Shown in pieces: positions 35,601 through 43,472 of a DNA stretch of 64,000 nt. The stretch lies in contig NZ_BDDS01000003.1 in the NCBI RefSeq assembly GCF_001653135.1, forward strand, positions 62,001 to 126,000. The letters are read 5' to 3'. The stretch's first letter is position 1. Every line of letters begins with the position of its first letter. The stretch is from Pseudoalteromonas neustonica (lineage in GTDB: Bacteria; Pseudomonadota; Gammaproteobacteria; Enterobacterales; Alteromonadaceae). The notes beneath the pieces are model-generated. The model had not been told where the DNA came from. It saw only the letters and a program-made list of their open reading frames with translations, and made no database searches. Position numbers and translations under genes: made by a program.

Positions 35601-36745
35601 TCAATATAAAAACCATAGATAATGCCAGCACATGTGAGCAGGTACTCGCAAACGCCGCAGCAGGTGATATCGTGGTGGTAAGTTACGGGCTATTACCGCT
35701 AATTGGTGAACAACTGGCAACACATGAATTTGCAAATATAGTGTTTGATGAAGCACAAGCAATTAAAAATCCACTCAGCTTGCGAGCCAAAGCCGCGTTT
35801 GCATTAAATGGCCATTTTAAAATCGCGTTGTCTGGCACGCCTATCGAAAATCATTTAGGCGAACTGTGGAGCTTATTTAACTTTTTAATGCCCGGCTTTT
35901 TACACACACTACCAGTATTTAAAAAACGCTTTGGCAACGCAGATAAAAACCAACAACAAGCTGATACTCTCAAAACCTTGGTATCACCCTTTATTCTGCG
36001 CAGAACAAAACAAACGGTGCTCACTGAATTACCTGAAAAAACCGAGATCAACCTTACATTTGCGCTGAGTGAGAAAGAACAAGCCTTATACGAAGCAACC
36101 CGCTTAAATGCATTAGAGCAAGCAAACCAGGAAGACAGCCAATATATTACAATTTTGGCATCACTTACTAAACTACGCCGCGCGTGTATTGCACCGCAAT
36201 TATTACTTGCAAACAGTAAGCTGCCTTCGAGTAAACTCGACACCGCAGAAGCGATTATTGAGGAACTACTACAGAACAATCACCAAGCGCTTATCTTTAG
36301 TCAATTTGTGGATGTTTTAAAACTGGTAGAGCAGCGATTGCAAAAAAGAGGCATAAACTATTGCTACCTCGATGGCAGTATGAGCAGCAATAAACGCAAA
36401 CAACAAGTTGATAAATTTCAAGCCGGCGACGCACCGCTGTTTTTAATTAGCCTTAAAGCCGGTGGCACAGGACTGAATTTAACAGCCGCAGATTATGTGT
36501 TGCATTTAGACCCTTGGTGGAACCCCGCGGTTGAACAACAAGCCTCAGATAGAGCACACCGCTTGGGGCAAACGCGCCCAGTGACGGTCTACAGATTAAT
36601 TGCGCAAAACACCATTGAAGAGAAAATCTTGAAATTGCATGAACATAAACAAGCCCTTGCCGATAAAGTACTTTCTGGCACCGGTGATGCTGGGCAAATG
36701 TCTAAAGATCAACTACTGGCGTTATTAAGTAATACTGAGCTGTGA
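32684..36745 (+). CDS. Large SNF2/Rad54-type DEAD-box ATPase
   Basis: This 1353-residue Swi2/Snf2 ATPase has a long N-terminal region of about 900 residues with no recognised domain. The motor follows: RDYQVVGVNWLMQL, Walker A DDMGLGKTLQT, DEAQAIKNP, SGTPIENHLGELWSLFNFL, then the second lobe LIFSQFVDVLKL, ISLKAGGTGLNLTAADYVLHLDPWWNP and QASDRAHRLGQTRPV. Such proteins translocate on double-stranded DNA and remodel DNA-protein complexes, although the target in bacteria is mostly unknown. The ATG at 32684 was chosen; the longer frame starts with TTG, and neither start has a clear ribosome site. It is convergent with the PhyH gene. Confidence 0.9.
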   Translation: MSLTNLPRVQTEDEQKQLCVLLAVLLAASSYGYQNSIQQFSQRLFSHVKKGYSFSNAQVAKYAKQLEQQELIWKLPYGPHYKISINAVAYICVNILKQQPTLIRPFLVEACQNYYQQDKALNFLVVLLHYFDDKNNNRKTALINIERDLDPHFVNLLGQSRFSKQLWEVLPEQWQQACLVHFIRGQFFNLHESQSWPSLLSNPTLACERKQRVYLNESMAVLLQKNDYDELLIDKSDQLLATFIEPNINAINGNQLDVTIAQYKSALTVFRKQHGKGVYPGEITGLLYMTCLFASGTATDLKQLLTIKKWYHKHFGELSYISQASDYLLDSDPIVHFKDYRISSTLEYLLANPNALPALFSLLLALVKHSKDEQINELRGNTALLTKLVSYAQQQSHWLGEQCLTLANWLRDDTPLPDQGLLQHFKRVPQWQRWLDEVSQIEPPKQNQRVVWQLDLTHLDLPIIQPKVQQLNNKDEWTKGRKVNVHDLDNAQYLPALSEADRSLIQVIYNHAGFGYKEIQATGAVLQALVGFVGLEDHHGEPLSLIKGEFIIEIAQDKNECYRLILQPEIIDENDDFILIHSHSNCYQVFIFDEKQRKLDALLCEQPNNLTQEKLPQLNAALTALAADHHISSQRTEFAQVNNVRQGLCDFSAVIKLTMMGIDVNFYVMPFGLDGPWLAPAQGATTLAHNDDTQNNSIVIKRDLKAEKRAFKKLLKALSGVFINKEYQQHSDHHQFFVPPDISQAIEILENAQKDNALTLSWDENTQGMKVAKSQHLSLNLNDDNDWLSLSGNVSLPSGDVYALQTLLKAPRRGSIIKLDEDNSLLLDQRLTNLLNRLEGMQIDDKNAPDDQLRIANARALPLYQSVADLGDVTFGESWQTRLAKFNHTIEPIHPVHLVNILRDYQVVGVNWLMQLANWGLNACLADDMGLGKTLQTLTVLQMRSSLGASLVVAPKSVCHNWRVEAERFAPALNIKTIDNASTCEQVLANAAAGDIVVVSYGLLPLIGEQLATHEFANIVFDEAQAIKNPLSLRAKAAFALNGHFKIALSGTPIENHLGELWSLFNFLMPGFLHTLPVFKKRFGNADKNQQQADTLKTLVSPFILRRTKQTVLTELPEKTEINLTFALSEKEQALYEATRLNALEQANQEDSQYITILASLTKLRRACIAPQLLLANSKLPSSKLDTAEAIIEELLQNNHQALIFSQFVDVLKLVEQRLQKRGINYCYLDGSMSSNKRKQQVDKFQAGDAPLFLISLKAGGTGLNLTAADYVLHLDPWWNPAVEQQASDRAHRLGQTRPVTVYRLIAQNTIEEKILKLHEHKQALADKVLSGTGDAGQMSKDQLLALLSNTEL

Positions 36746-36753
36746 TGTGATGG

Positions 36754-37509
36754 TTACTCTTGGTGCGCTAAAGTAACCAAAAATGCACTGCCGTCTTCTA
36801 ATGCCTCAAGCATTGGCGGTGTCGGCAGGCAAATATCTTGCACAAAATGCAGCACATCGGGCTGTGGTTCACCAAATAAAATATCTAATGCGAGCCTATC
36901 TTTTCCGTATAGGCCGCGGTGAATCATATTCGCCGAAAAAATTAATAAGTCGCCAGCCCGCATTTCTATTACGTGCCCACTGTCTAAATCATCGCTTGGG
37001 TTATTATGCTCAGTAGCCAAACGTTTAGCTAACTCAGTCGGCGTATCCCAGCGCCTATGAGTCCCTGGCACAAGTTCAATACCAGGCTCATCTTCTAGTG
37101 CCACACGACAATGTATAACTTCAGGCCCGCCTAGTGCTGCTTGTTGCTCTTCTAAGTCTAAATGGTACTGCATATCCCGATGCCAATAATTTTCCTGCTC
37201 AGGGTTAACAGGATTAAAAAATAGCTGAGTATTCATAAATGCCGAAGTATTAAGCACGGAGTCAACTTGTGCCATCAGTTTATGCCTTGCTATAAACTTA
37301 AATAACACCAAACGCTGCGCATCATTTAAGTACGTATTGGCAGTTAAGTAAGCGCTATTAACAGCTTTGGTGTGATAAAAATTATGATTATCTTTAATCC
37401 ATTGTTCATGAAAACAATGGATTACTTCCCGCACTTGTGCAAGTTCACCTTCTGTATAAAACTTTTTCACATGAAAAAAGCCATGTTGCTCAAATTGCGT
37501 ATTTATCAT
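36754..37509 (-). CDS. Phytanoyl-CoA dioxygenase (PhyH) family protein
   Basis: This 251-residue protein is an iron(II)/2-oxoglutarate-dependent oxygenase of the PhyH family. The metal-binding HxD is in YWHRDMQYH and the distal histidine in MIHRGLYGKDRLALDI, with GTHRRWDTP between. The substrate is not predictable. An in-frame GTG at 37512, immediately before the ATG, has better spacing to the AGGGTG site, so the start may be one codon earlier. It directly follows the UDG-family gene (TAA GTG ATG), so translation is coupled. Confidence 0.88.
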   Translation of the reverse strand: MINTQFEQHGFFHVKKFYTEGELAQVREVIHCFHEQWIKDNHNFYHTKAVNSAYLTANTYLNDAQRLVLFKFIARHKLMAQVDSVLNTSAFMNTQLFFNPVNPEQENYWHRDMQYHLDLEEQQAALGGPEVIHCRVALEDEPGIELVPGTHRRWDTPTELAKRLATEHNNPSDDLDSGHVIEMRAGDLLIFSANMIHRGLYGKDRLALDILFGEPQPDVLHFVQDICLPTPPMLEALEDGSAFLVTLAHQE

Positions 37510-37512
37510 CAC

Positions 37513-38103
37513 TTAATCACCCTGACACTCTAATATAGTGGCTACTCGTTGTGCTAAATGCGGCAGAACGTCTTGTTCAAACCATGGGTTTTTACTCAAC
37601 CAAATATTATTACGCGGGCTGGGATGTGGTAACGGTAAAGTAGATGGCCAATAGTCACGCCACGATTTTACCAACTCAGTAAGCGGTAAATACTTAGTCT
37701 CTGGTAAGTGATACGTTTGCGCATGCTTTCCCAGTACAATTGTAAGCTTAATATTTGGCAGCGCCCTTAAAAGTTGTTCACGCCAAGCTGGCGCGCACTC
37801 TTTACGTGGCGGTAAATCGCCCGACTTACCTTTACCTGGGTAACAAAACCCCATGGGTAAAATCGCAATTTTAGACGCGTCATAAAATACCGCTTCAGAT
37901 AAGCCTAGCCATTGACGTAATCGCTGGCCGCTGGCATCATCAAACGGCACACCACTTTGGTGTACTTTAATTCCCGGCGCTTGCCCTGCAATTAATATTC
38001 GCGCTAGCGGATTAAACTGCACCACAGGACGCGCACCTAAAGGGAGCTCAGGTTCACAGATCACACATTTACTAACTTGGTTCAGTAACAAATCAGCTTT
38101 CAT
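37513..38103 (-). CDS. Uracil-DNA-glycosylase superfamily protein
   Basis: This protein of 196 residues carries the two motifs of the UDG fold: the water-activating loop region GQAPGIKVHQSGVPFDDASG near residue 41 and the DNA-intercalating HPSPRN near residue 160. It probably removes a damaged base in DNA repair. The cysteines CVIC near the N-terminus are not enough for the iron-sulfur cluster of family 4. The ATG at 38103 lies inside the end of the VOC gene (11-base overlap). A longer frame begins with TTG at 38160 and was rejected. It belongs to a three-gene unit with VOC and PhyH. Confidence 0.85.
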   Translation of the reverse strand: MKADLLLNQVSKCVICEPELPLGARPVVQFNPLARILIAGQAPGIKVHQSGVPFDDASGQRLRQWLGLSEAVFYDASKIAILPMGFCYPGKGKSGDLPPRKECAPAWREQLLRALPNIKLTIVLGKHAQTYHLPETKYLPLTELVKSWRDYWPSTLPLPHPSPRNNIWLSKNPWFEQDVLPHLAQRVATILECQGD

Positions 38104-38476
38104 TATTATTTTGACTAATTCGCCATAACACACCACTTGGATCGTAGAGCACAAAATCAATCATATTCCATACCTGTAAGCGTGGTTCGCTCATCTTAAC
38201 GTCATATTTTTCTATCAAACCAGCGCTTTTAAGCTGTGCATGCCATGCATATACATCCTGTACCAATAGATGCATCATAAAATTATTAGCATGCTCCGCA
38301 TTATAAAAATTTTGTAATAAAAAACTGCAATCACCATGATAAAAGTAAGTCATTTCAGGGCTTTCCCATGCAATTTCAAACCCCATGTCTTTATAAAAAT
38401 GGTTGCTAACTATAAAATCCTTTGCTGGGACGAATGCTTTAATCTCTTCGCAGGCTAAATTTGCCACTATAATCAT
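38093..38476 (-). CDS. VOC-family (glyoxalase/bleomycin-resistance-like) protein
   Basis: This 127-residue single-domain VOC protein starts EIKAFVPAKDFIVSNHFYKDMGFEI and has repeated beta-alpha-beta units, with GDCSFLLQNFYN and the final YDPSGVLWRISQ typical of the family. Members bind a metal and small molecules, but the reaction is not readable. It is the first of three overlapping minus-strand genes (VOC, UDG-family, PhyH). The AAAGGA site is unusually close to the ATG. Confidence 0.83.
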   Translation of the reverse strand: MIIVANLACEEIKAFVPAKDFIVSNHFYKDMGFEIAWESPEMTYFYHGDCSFLLQNFYNAEHANNFMMHLLVQDVYAWHAQLKSAGLIEKYDVKMSEPRLQVWNMIDFVLYDPSGVLWRISQNNNES

Positions 38477-38502
38477 TTCCTTTAGTTAGTAAAATAATGA
38501 TC

Positions 38503-38662
38503 TATATCCAAGTCACCTCTAGGTGCAGAATTTAGCTGATTTTAAAGCAATTTATACTGCGTTATTAATTTTTATAAAGGAGTAAACAGTGTTTGCAATT
38601 AATCCTTGCCTAAATCGCTTTTAATTCCAACGACGCTGACATTTTGAGGTGACTTAGGTATA
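38503..38662. mobile_element. 160-bp MITE-like element with 17-bp inverted ends
   Basis: TATATCCAAGTCACCTC at 38503-38519 and its inverse at 38646-38662 agree at 15 of 17 positions. There is no gene inside. The AAGTCACCTC end recurs at 50683-50692, so this is a repeat family in the window. Confidence 0.65.
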
Positions 38663-38668
38663 TGCACT

Positions 38669-39025
38669 TTACTCTGACCACACCGCAAATTCATTACCGC
38701 TAGGCTCTGTAAAATGAAACCGACAGCCACCTGGAAAATCAAATAGCGGCTTAATCACTAATCCACCGTGTTGCTCTACCTTTGCCAGTGTTTGCTGGAT
38801 ATCAGCGCTATAAAATACCAGCAGAGCTGAACCATTTGCTGTTAATGCGTTAAGCGGTGCTTTATAAAAACCACCATCAAGGCCTGCTTTATCTGCGCTA
38901 AAAGCCGTATATTCAGGGCCATAATCAGTAAATTGCCAGTCAAATACCTGACTAAAAAATGCTTTTGTTGCCTGTAAATCATTTGCTGCAAATTCAACAT
39001 AATTAAGTTGTTCATGTACTGCCAT
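38669..39025 (-). CDS. VOC-family protein
   Basis: This 118-residue VOC protein begins HEQLNYVEFAANDLQATKAFFSQVFDWQFTDYGPEYTAF and ends with GGCRFHFTEPSGNEFAVWSE, a close fit to the VOC proteins described as glyoxalase or extradiol-dioxygenase-like. AAGGAGACGTT precedes the ATG. It is separated from the other VOC gene by the MITE-like element, so it is a separate transcription unit. Confidence 0.88.
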   Translation of the reverse strand: MAVHEQLNYVEFAANDLQATKAFFSQVFDWQFTDYGPEYTAFSADKAGLDGGFYKAPLNALTANGSALLVFYSADIQQTLAKVEQHGGLVIKPLFDFPGGCRFHFTEPSGNEFAVWSE

Positions 39026-39136
39026 AACGTCTCCTTTTAATAATGCCTATAACAATCATTCATCTTGCTTAATTAAGCATACAAGCAGTTGAAAAATTTG
39101 CGAACTTTTCTATTAAAAACAGTCATCACCAGCTTG

Positions 39137-39189
39137 CATACCCAAACCACCTCAAGATGAAGTCTGCATCTTTAGGTGGTTTGGGTATG
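39137..39189. repeat. 23-bp inverted repeat with 7-nt loop
   Basis: A near-perfect stem (39137-39159 with 39167-39189, one mismatch) contains CATACCCAAACCACCTC and its inverse. The ends resemble those of the AAGTCACCTC family, so it may be a collapsed MITE with the interior lost. It lies between the VOC gene and the iron-uptake operon. Confidence 0.65.
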
Positions 39190-39299
39190 GATCACTATTT
39201 TACTAAGTATAACGGGTTAGCTTTTAAGATTATAATAAAACCCAGCTATAATCAGGTAACCCTCCTTTCGAACGACCGCCTATAAATCAATCATAAAAC

Positions 39300-39327
39300 A
39301 TTCGTATTTGAATATTTAAATACGAAT
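39300..39327. promoter_or_regulatory. Palindromic operator candidate upstream of the iron-uptake operon
   Basis: ATTCGTATTT and AAATACGAAT form a perfect 10-8-10 inverted repeat 75 bases before the DUF3649 start. It does not fit the Fur consensus, so a different regulator is likely. Confidence 0.5.
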
Positions 39328-39402
39328 CACTATCTTTTCAGAACCTAAAATATATAATAGCCTTTTATTCACTCCCTTTGCAGGGGTTTTAAGGGACTAT
39401 CT

Positions 39403-39747
39403 ATGCATACTCAACCTATAGAAAATAGCCAACCACTCATGGAACGGGCTAAGTTAAGTCAATTTTATCAAACGCATAAATACCGTTTTGCTGTTTTCTC
39501 TCGCTTTTTGGCTGCCATTTTAGGTGGCTACGTTTTTACGGCTGTATTTACTTCATTATTGAGTATCATTTTACCGCTAAAAAAATCTGATGCCGTGTTG
39601 CTGAGTATCTCGTTAACTATTTTGGTATACAGCTGTGTATTTATTTGGGTATTTGCTATTAAGTCTCTCAAAAGAATTTGGATCACTATTTTACTAACAA
39701 CTACTGCGTGTGCATTGTGTATTGCAATACTTAAGGACTGGCTATGA
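39403..39747 (+). CDS. DUF3649-like membrane protein of an iron-uptake operon
   Basis: This 114-residue protein has three predicted membrane segments (FSRFLAAILGGYVFTAVFTSLL, SISLTILVYSCVFIWVFAI, IWITILLTTTACALCIAIL). The size and the position before PepSY and DUF3325 genes match DUF3649 iron-uptake proteins. The stop overlaps the next start by four bases. No direct evidence of its substrate is seen. Confidence 0.8.
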   Translation: MHTQPIENSQPLMERAKLSQFYQTHKYRFAVFSRFLAAILGGYVFTAVFTSLLSIILPLKKSDAVLLSISLTILVYSCVFIWVFAIKSLKRIWITILLTTTACALCIAILKDWL

Positions 39748-41354
39748 AAGAGAGTTTTTTCCGTTCAATGACCTGGATGCATACTTGGGTCGGATTATTG
39801 GTCTGTTGGCTGCTTTATTTAATCTTTTTTGCAGGCACTATTAGCTTCTTCCGTGATGAAGTAACGCTTTGGAACCAACCTGCATTACACCAAATAGCCA
39901 CGCCGTCAAATCGCATACAAATACAACGAGAACAAATCGTTGCCGGCTACGATTATCTTAAAAACACGGCGCCTGACTCTAACCGTTGGGGGGTTTATTT
40001 ACCTTCAGAACGAGAGCCGCAGCTTAATTATGCTTACGAAAAACCACGCCCAGAAGGTAAACGCTTTGGTGGCTGGCAAGACCATTATATAAACCCAGTA
40101 ACAGGCCAAGATGTTGATCAACCAAGAGAAACTCAAGGAGGAAATTTCTTTTACCGCCTACATTTTGACTTGCATTACCTCGATACACGTACCGCACGCT
40201 GGATTGTATGCTTAGCCAGTTTATTTATGCTGGTTGCATTAATATCTGGTGTCGTTATTCATAAGCGCATATTTAAAGATATGTTTAGTTTTCGTAGTAA
40301 TAAAGGCAGCCGAAGCTGGCTTGACGGGCATAATGTATCGTCGGTTTTAGCCTTGCCATTTCATATTATGATAACTTATACAGGTCTGATCACGCTGATA
40401 TTTATGTTATTTCCCTACCCTGCGATGACAGCGTATGATAATGGTGTTCGTGGCTTATTTGATGATGTACAGCCAACCAATGTTCGCACTAAAAGCAACC
40501 CTGAAAAAGCATCGTTAGCCCCTATTGAACATGTATTAGATCAAGTTTATACCAACTGGCCAGATGCTGATTTAACACAAGTAACAATTCGTGACCCAAA
40601 TAAAGCGTCTGCAACTATCACTGTAAGAGCAAACACTGGTTCACTGGTTCAAGATCAAAGCCCCACGATGCTTTTTAATGGTGTTGATGGCAGCTTAATA
40701 GCGAAAACTAATCAAGAGTTCAGCGCCAGTGAAACAGTCTTCGACTCAATGACTGCCCTACATACGGGTCGCTTAGCAAACCCATTACTGCGCTGGCTAT
40801 ACTTTTTATGTGGTATTGCTGGCTGCGTCATGATTGCCAGCGGCTGTATTATGTGGGCTAAACGTATTCGTGAACGAATGAAAAAACAACAAACAGCCTC
40901 ATTTGGCTTAAAGTTGGTAGAAGGGCTAAACCTAGCCACCTTAATGGGCTTACCACTGGCGACATGCGCTTTTTTTATCGCTAATAGATTACTTCCTATT
41001 ACAACAGCTGAGCGTGCAGACAAAGAGATTTTGGCCTTTTTTCTAGCCTGGTTAGCTGTGGCATTATTTGCATTGTTTAAACGTGGTAAGCGCCAATGGA
41101 TTCAATTAGCATGGCTCAACTGCGCAGCCTGCTTTAGTGTGCCACTCATTAACGCTATAACAACCGAAGGTAACCTAATTAGCTATCTAATCAACGGCCA
41201 ATGGGCATTGTTTAGCTTTGATTTGATCTGTTTAGTATGCGCAGCTTTATTTATTGTTCAGGTCAAAAAATTACGTACTGCAACAAGTAAAACAGCACCA
41301 GTAAAACGTTCAAGCCGTTCACCTAAAAAACAGCTTGAGGAGCAAAAAGCATGA
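39744..41354 (+). CDS. PepSY-associated membrane protein, putative ferric-siderophore reductase
   Basis: This 536-residue protein has the PepSY-TM pattern: an N-terminal helix with WMHTWVGLLVCWLLYLIFFAGTISFFRDE, a periplasmic part, then helices around YRLHFDLHYLDTRTARWIVCLASLFMLVALISGVVIHKRIFKD and WLDGHNVSSVLALPFHIMITYTGLI, and LHTGRLANPLLRWLYFLCGIAGCVMIASG. The conserved histidines in these helices are thought to bind haem or move electrons to ferric siderophores. It overlaps both neighbours by four bases, so all three genes are translationally coupled. No siderophore receptor is adjacent. Confidence 0.9.
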   Translation: MKESFFRSMTWMHTWVGLLVCWLLYLIFFAGTISFFRDEVTLWNQPALHQIATPSNRIQIQREQIVAGYDYLKNTAPDSNRWGVYLPSEREPQLNYAYEKPRPEGKRFGGWQDHYINPVTGQDVDQPRETQGGNFFYRLHFDLHYLDTRTARWIVCLASLFMLVALISGVVIHKRIFKDMFSFRSNKGSRSWLDGHNVSSVLALPFHIMITYTGLITLIFMLFPYPAMTAYDNGVRGLFDDVQPTNVRTKSNPEKASLAPIEHVLDQVYTNWPDADLTQVTIRDPNKASATITVRANTGSLVQDQSPTMLFNGVDGSLIAKTNQEFSASETVFDSMTALHTGRLANPLLRWLYFLCGIAGCVMIASGCIMWAKRIRERMKKQQTASFGLKLVEGLNLATLMGLPLATCAFFIANRLLPITTAERADKEILAFFLAWLAVALFALFKRGKRQWIQLAWLNCAACFSVPLINAITTEGNLISYLINGQWALFSFDLICLVCAALFIVQVKKLRTATSKTAPVKRSSRSPKKQLEEQKA

Positions 41355-41686
41355 ACGAATTACTGCAATTTAGCCTCTGTTTACTGGCATTTAACTGTTT
41401 TGCATTAGCAAAATTTAACCATTACCGCGATGTGTTTAAAAATCGCCCAACAAAAAAGCAAAGTCAGCGCTTTATCATCGCCGCTTGGATCAGTATTTTA
41501 CTAAGTTTAGTGCTCAGTGTCGCTCAAAATAACGGCTATGGTGCTTTGCTTTTTTGTGGGTATATGGCGCTAAGCCTTTTAATTTTAATGATTTTTTATA
41601 GTTTCAAGGCATCATGGGTAAAAATAATGAGTGCAGTAAATATCACGGTATTAATGCTTAGCGGGCTATTTTTAAGTGTTTTTTAG
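41351..41686 (+). CDS. DUF3325-like membrane protein
   Basis: This 111-residue protein has three to four hydrophobic helices (LLQFSLCLLAFNCFALAKF, FIIAAWISILLSLVLSV, YGALLFCGYMALSLLILMIFYSF, VNITVLMLSGLFLSVF). The KFNHYRDVFKNRPTKKQSQRF loop fits DUF3325 proteins. It is the last gene of the iron-uptake operon and its start overlaps the PepSY stop (ATGA). A terminator follows. Confidence 0.82.
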   Translation: MNELLQFSLCLLAFNCFALAKFNHYRDVFKNRPTKKQSQRFIIAAWISILLSLVLSVAQNNGYGALLFCGYMALSLLILMIFYSFKASWVKIMSAVNITVLMLSGLFLSVF

Positions 41687-41725
41687 TCCAAGTTAGTAAA
41701 AATGTGATCTCAAATAAAATGTAAT

Positions 41726-41758
41726 AAAAAAGGCAAGCTCATGAAGCTTGCCTTTTAA
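41726..41758. terminator. Bidirectional terminator between the iron operon and the diheme lipoprotein
   Basis: A stem of AAAAGGCAAGCT with AGCTTGCCTTTT (5-nt loop) has A runs before and T runs after, so it can work in both directions. Confidence 0.85.
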
Positions 41759-41760
41759 GG

Positions 41761-43413
41761 TTAATTCCACTCTAACTGCATATCCCATACATACCGCTTT
41801 TCTTCTTGCAGCGGAGCTTGTGACTCATCAACAACCTCAAGCACATTTTTAGCTTTGATCAACGTTGCATCTCGACCAAATAAATAACTTTGCTCTTTTA
41901 CAATGGTTAAATACGCTTTATTTAATTGCTGAGCACGCGCTTTAGATGGCGTAATTAATTCATACAAGTTCTTAGCACTGCGCACTTTTTGTTTATTAAC
42001 CGTACCATCTTGATTAAACCAACGCATTAGCATTTCTTGATTTTGACGAAACTCATCTCCCCCGCCAACACGTTCAAAATACGTTAAAAACTCACCTTGT
42101 TGTTCGCCTTTATTTGGCACATCTTGCATTGCTCGTAAGTCAATGTAACCCCAGCCTTCCCGGCCTTCTACCTTACGTGGGAATGAAAAACTTTGGTCAT
42201 ATGTTGAGCCCACCGTTTTATGACACCCATTACAAAAAGCCAATTCTTGTTTATGTTGCGGCCTAAGATCACCCTCACTATCTTCAATGTAACCATTGAT
42301 AGTCCAACCAAACATGTTGTTGATCCCTTCATCACCGAGGTATCGTGTTTGCGGTAAGTTTTCAAAGTGTTTTTCTTTTGCCTCACTGTAATAAGATGAT
42401 GCTAAAAGCTGCTTAGATTTAAACGCATGCTTTTTCATATAACGCACTTCTTTCATACGAGGTGCATTATAGATTTCTCCATTCTCATCTACGCCAATGT
42501 AGCGCACAGTGTGCAAAAACTCAGTATCTTGCGGGTATAACTGATAGCTTAACTGGGTGTTTTTCGCATCACCCACATAATTTGCTTGCTTAGTTATTTG
42601 GCTAATAACAGCACTGAGTTTGCCATCACCATCTAAATCTTGGCCGATTTTTTGTTCCGATATATCGGGCGTTGTAATTTTATCTAAATCTTTTACGGCC
42701 ATTTCAACCAAGCTTAAGTTAGCAATGTAAACATCTTGATTGTACTGCCCTTCAAGCTGACGGAAATTATCACCTAAGCGGATCATCACATCCCCCGTAG
42801 AACCATTTGTTGGCCAAAACGTACTTGGAAAAGGCTTATAATTGAACGCGACCCAATGGCTGCCATCTTTTGCAAAACCCTGTGCATCAAATGCCTGTGC
42901 CGGGTAAGCTAGATTCTTCACTTCAGCAACTTCGCCTTGCCAATCTGGATTCGCTTTGAGCTTTTTAATAAAGTGGCTGTAATTATCTTGGTTTACCCAG
43001 CTGCTAATTTGATCATCTGAAATTTGGTCAATCAGCGCAGTGCGATCGATAAATAAATTTTTCCAATGATTTTTAAGCCCTAAATCAGAGAATTCATACA
43101 CTCCCTGTAAGTGGCCATCGTTCATGGCATTAGGTCTATTTTTGTTTTTCTTATCGGTTTGATGACACGCATAACACGGGTTATTTGTGCCCTCTGTTTT
43201 TGTATAACATTGCGGCGGAATAACTGATTCAGGATTGTATTCTTCATCATGTTGCATATAGGCAAGTGCAGGAATATCATCCCCAACCTTGTAAGGGGGA
43301 GACTCTACTAACAGCTCAATATCTTCGCTTACTAGACTTTTTGTGGCCGAATCAAAGCAGCCACCTATTAGTGCAAAGTTAACTAACAGGAATAAGGGAA
43401 TAAAATACTTCAT
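41761..43413 (-). CDS. Diheme c-type cytochrome-like lipoprotein
   Basis: This 550-residue protein has a lipoprotein signal (FALIGGC, lipid-bearing Cys19). It carries two haem-binding CxxCH motifs, CYACH at 80-84 and CNGCH at 394-398, plus a calcium-loop-like DLDGDGK near 259. Two such motifs far apart suggest a bis-haem electron-transfer or peroxidase-like protein on the outer membrane. The family was not identified. It is encoded 59 bases after the PhoX-like gene on the same strand, so it may give or take electrons in the same process. That role is inferred. Confidence 0.78.
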   Translation of the reverse strand: MKYFIPLFLLVNFALIGGCFDSATKSLVSEDIELLVESPPYKVGDDIPALAYMQHDEEYNPESVIPPQCYTKTEGTNNPCYACHQTDKKNKNRPNAMNDGHLQGVYEFSDLGLKNHWKNLFIDRTALIDQISDDQISSWVNQDNYSHFIKKLKANPDWQGEVAEVKNLAYPAQAFDAQGFAKDGSHWVAFNYKPFPSTFWPTNGSTGDVMIRLGDNFRQLEGQYNQDVYIANLSLVEMAVKDLDKITTPDISEQKIGQDLDGDGKLSAVISQITKQANYVGDAKNTQLSYQLYPQDTEFLHTVRYIGVDENGEIYNAPRMKEVRYMKKHAFKSKQLLASSYYSEAKEKHFENLPQTRYLGDEGINNMFGWTINGYIEDSEGDLRPQHKQELAFCNGCHKTVGSTYDQSFSFPRKVEGREGWGYIDLRAMQDVPNKGEQQGEFLTYFERVGGGDEFRQNQEMLMRWFNQDGTVNKQKVRSAKNLYELITPSKARAQQLNKAYLTIVKEQSYLFGRDATLIKAKNVLEVVDESQAPLQEEKRYVWDMQLEWN

Positions 43414-43472
43414 TTTTATGACTCTGATTTTTTTTGCAAAAAAATGGGCAAGCGTATTGCTTGCCCTAAATA

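Noticed and set aside
35851..36279. A 142-codon minus-strand frame inside the SNF2 gene
   Set aside because: It is antisense to conserved helicase motifs and has no recognisable content.
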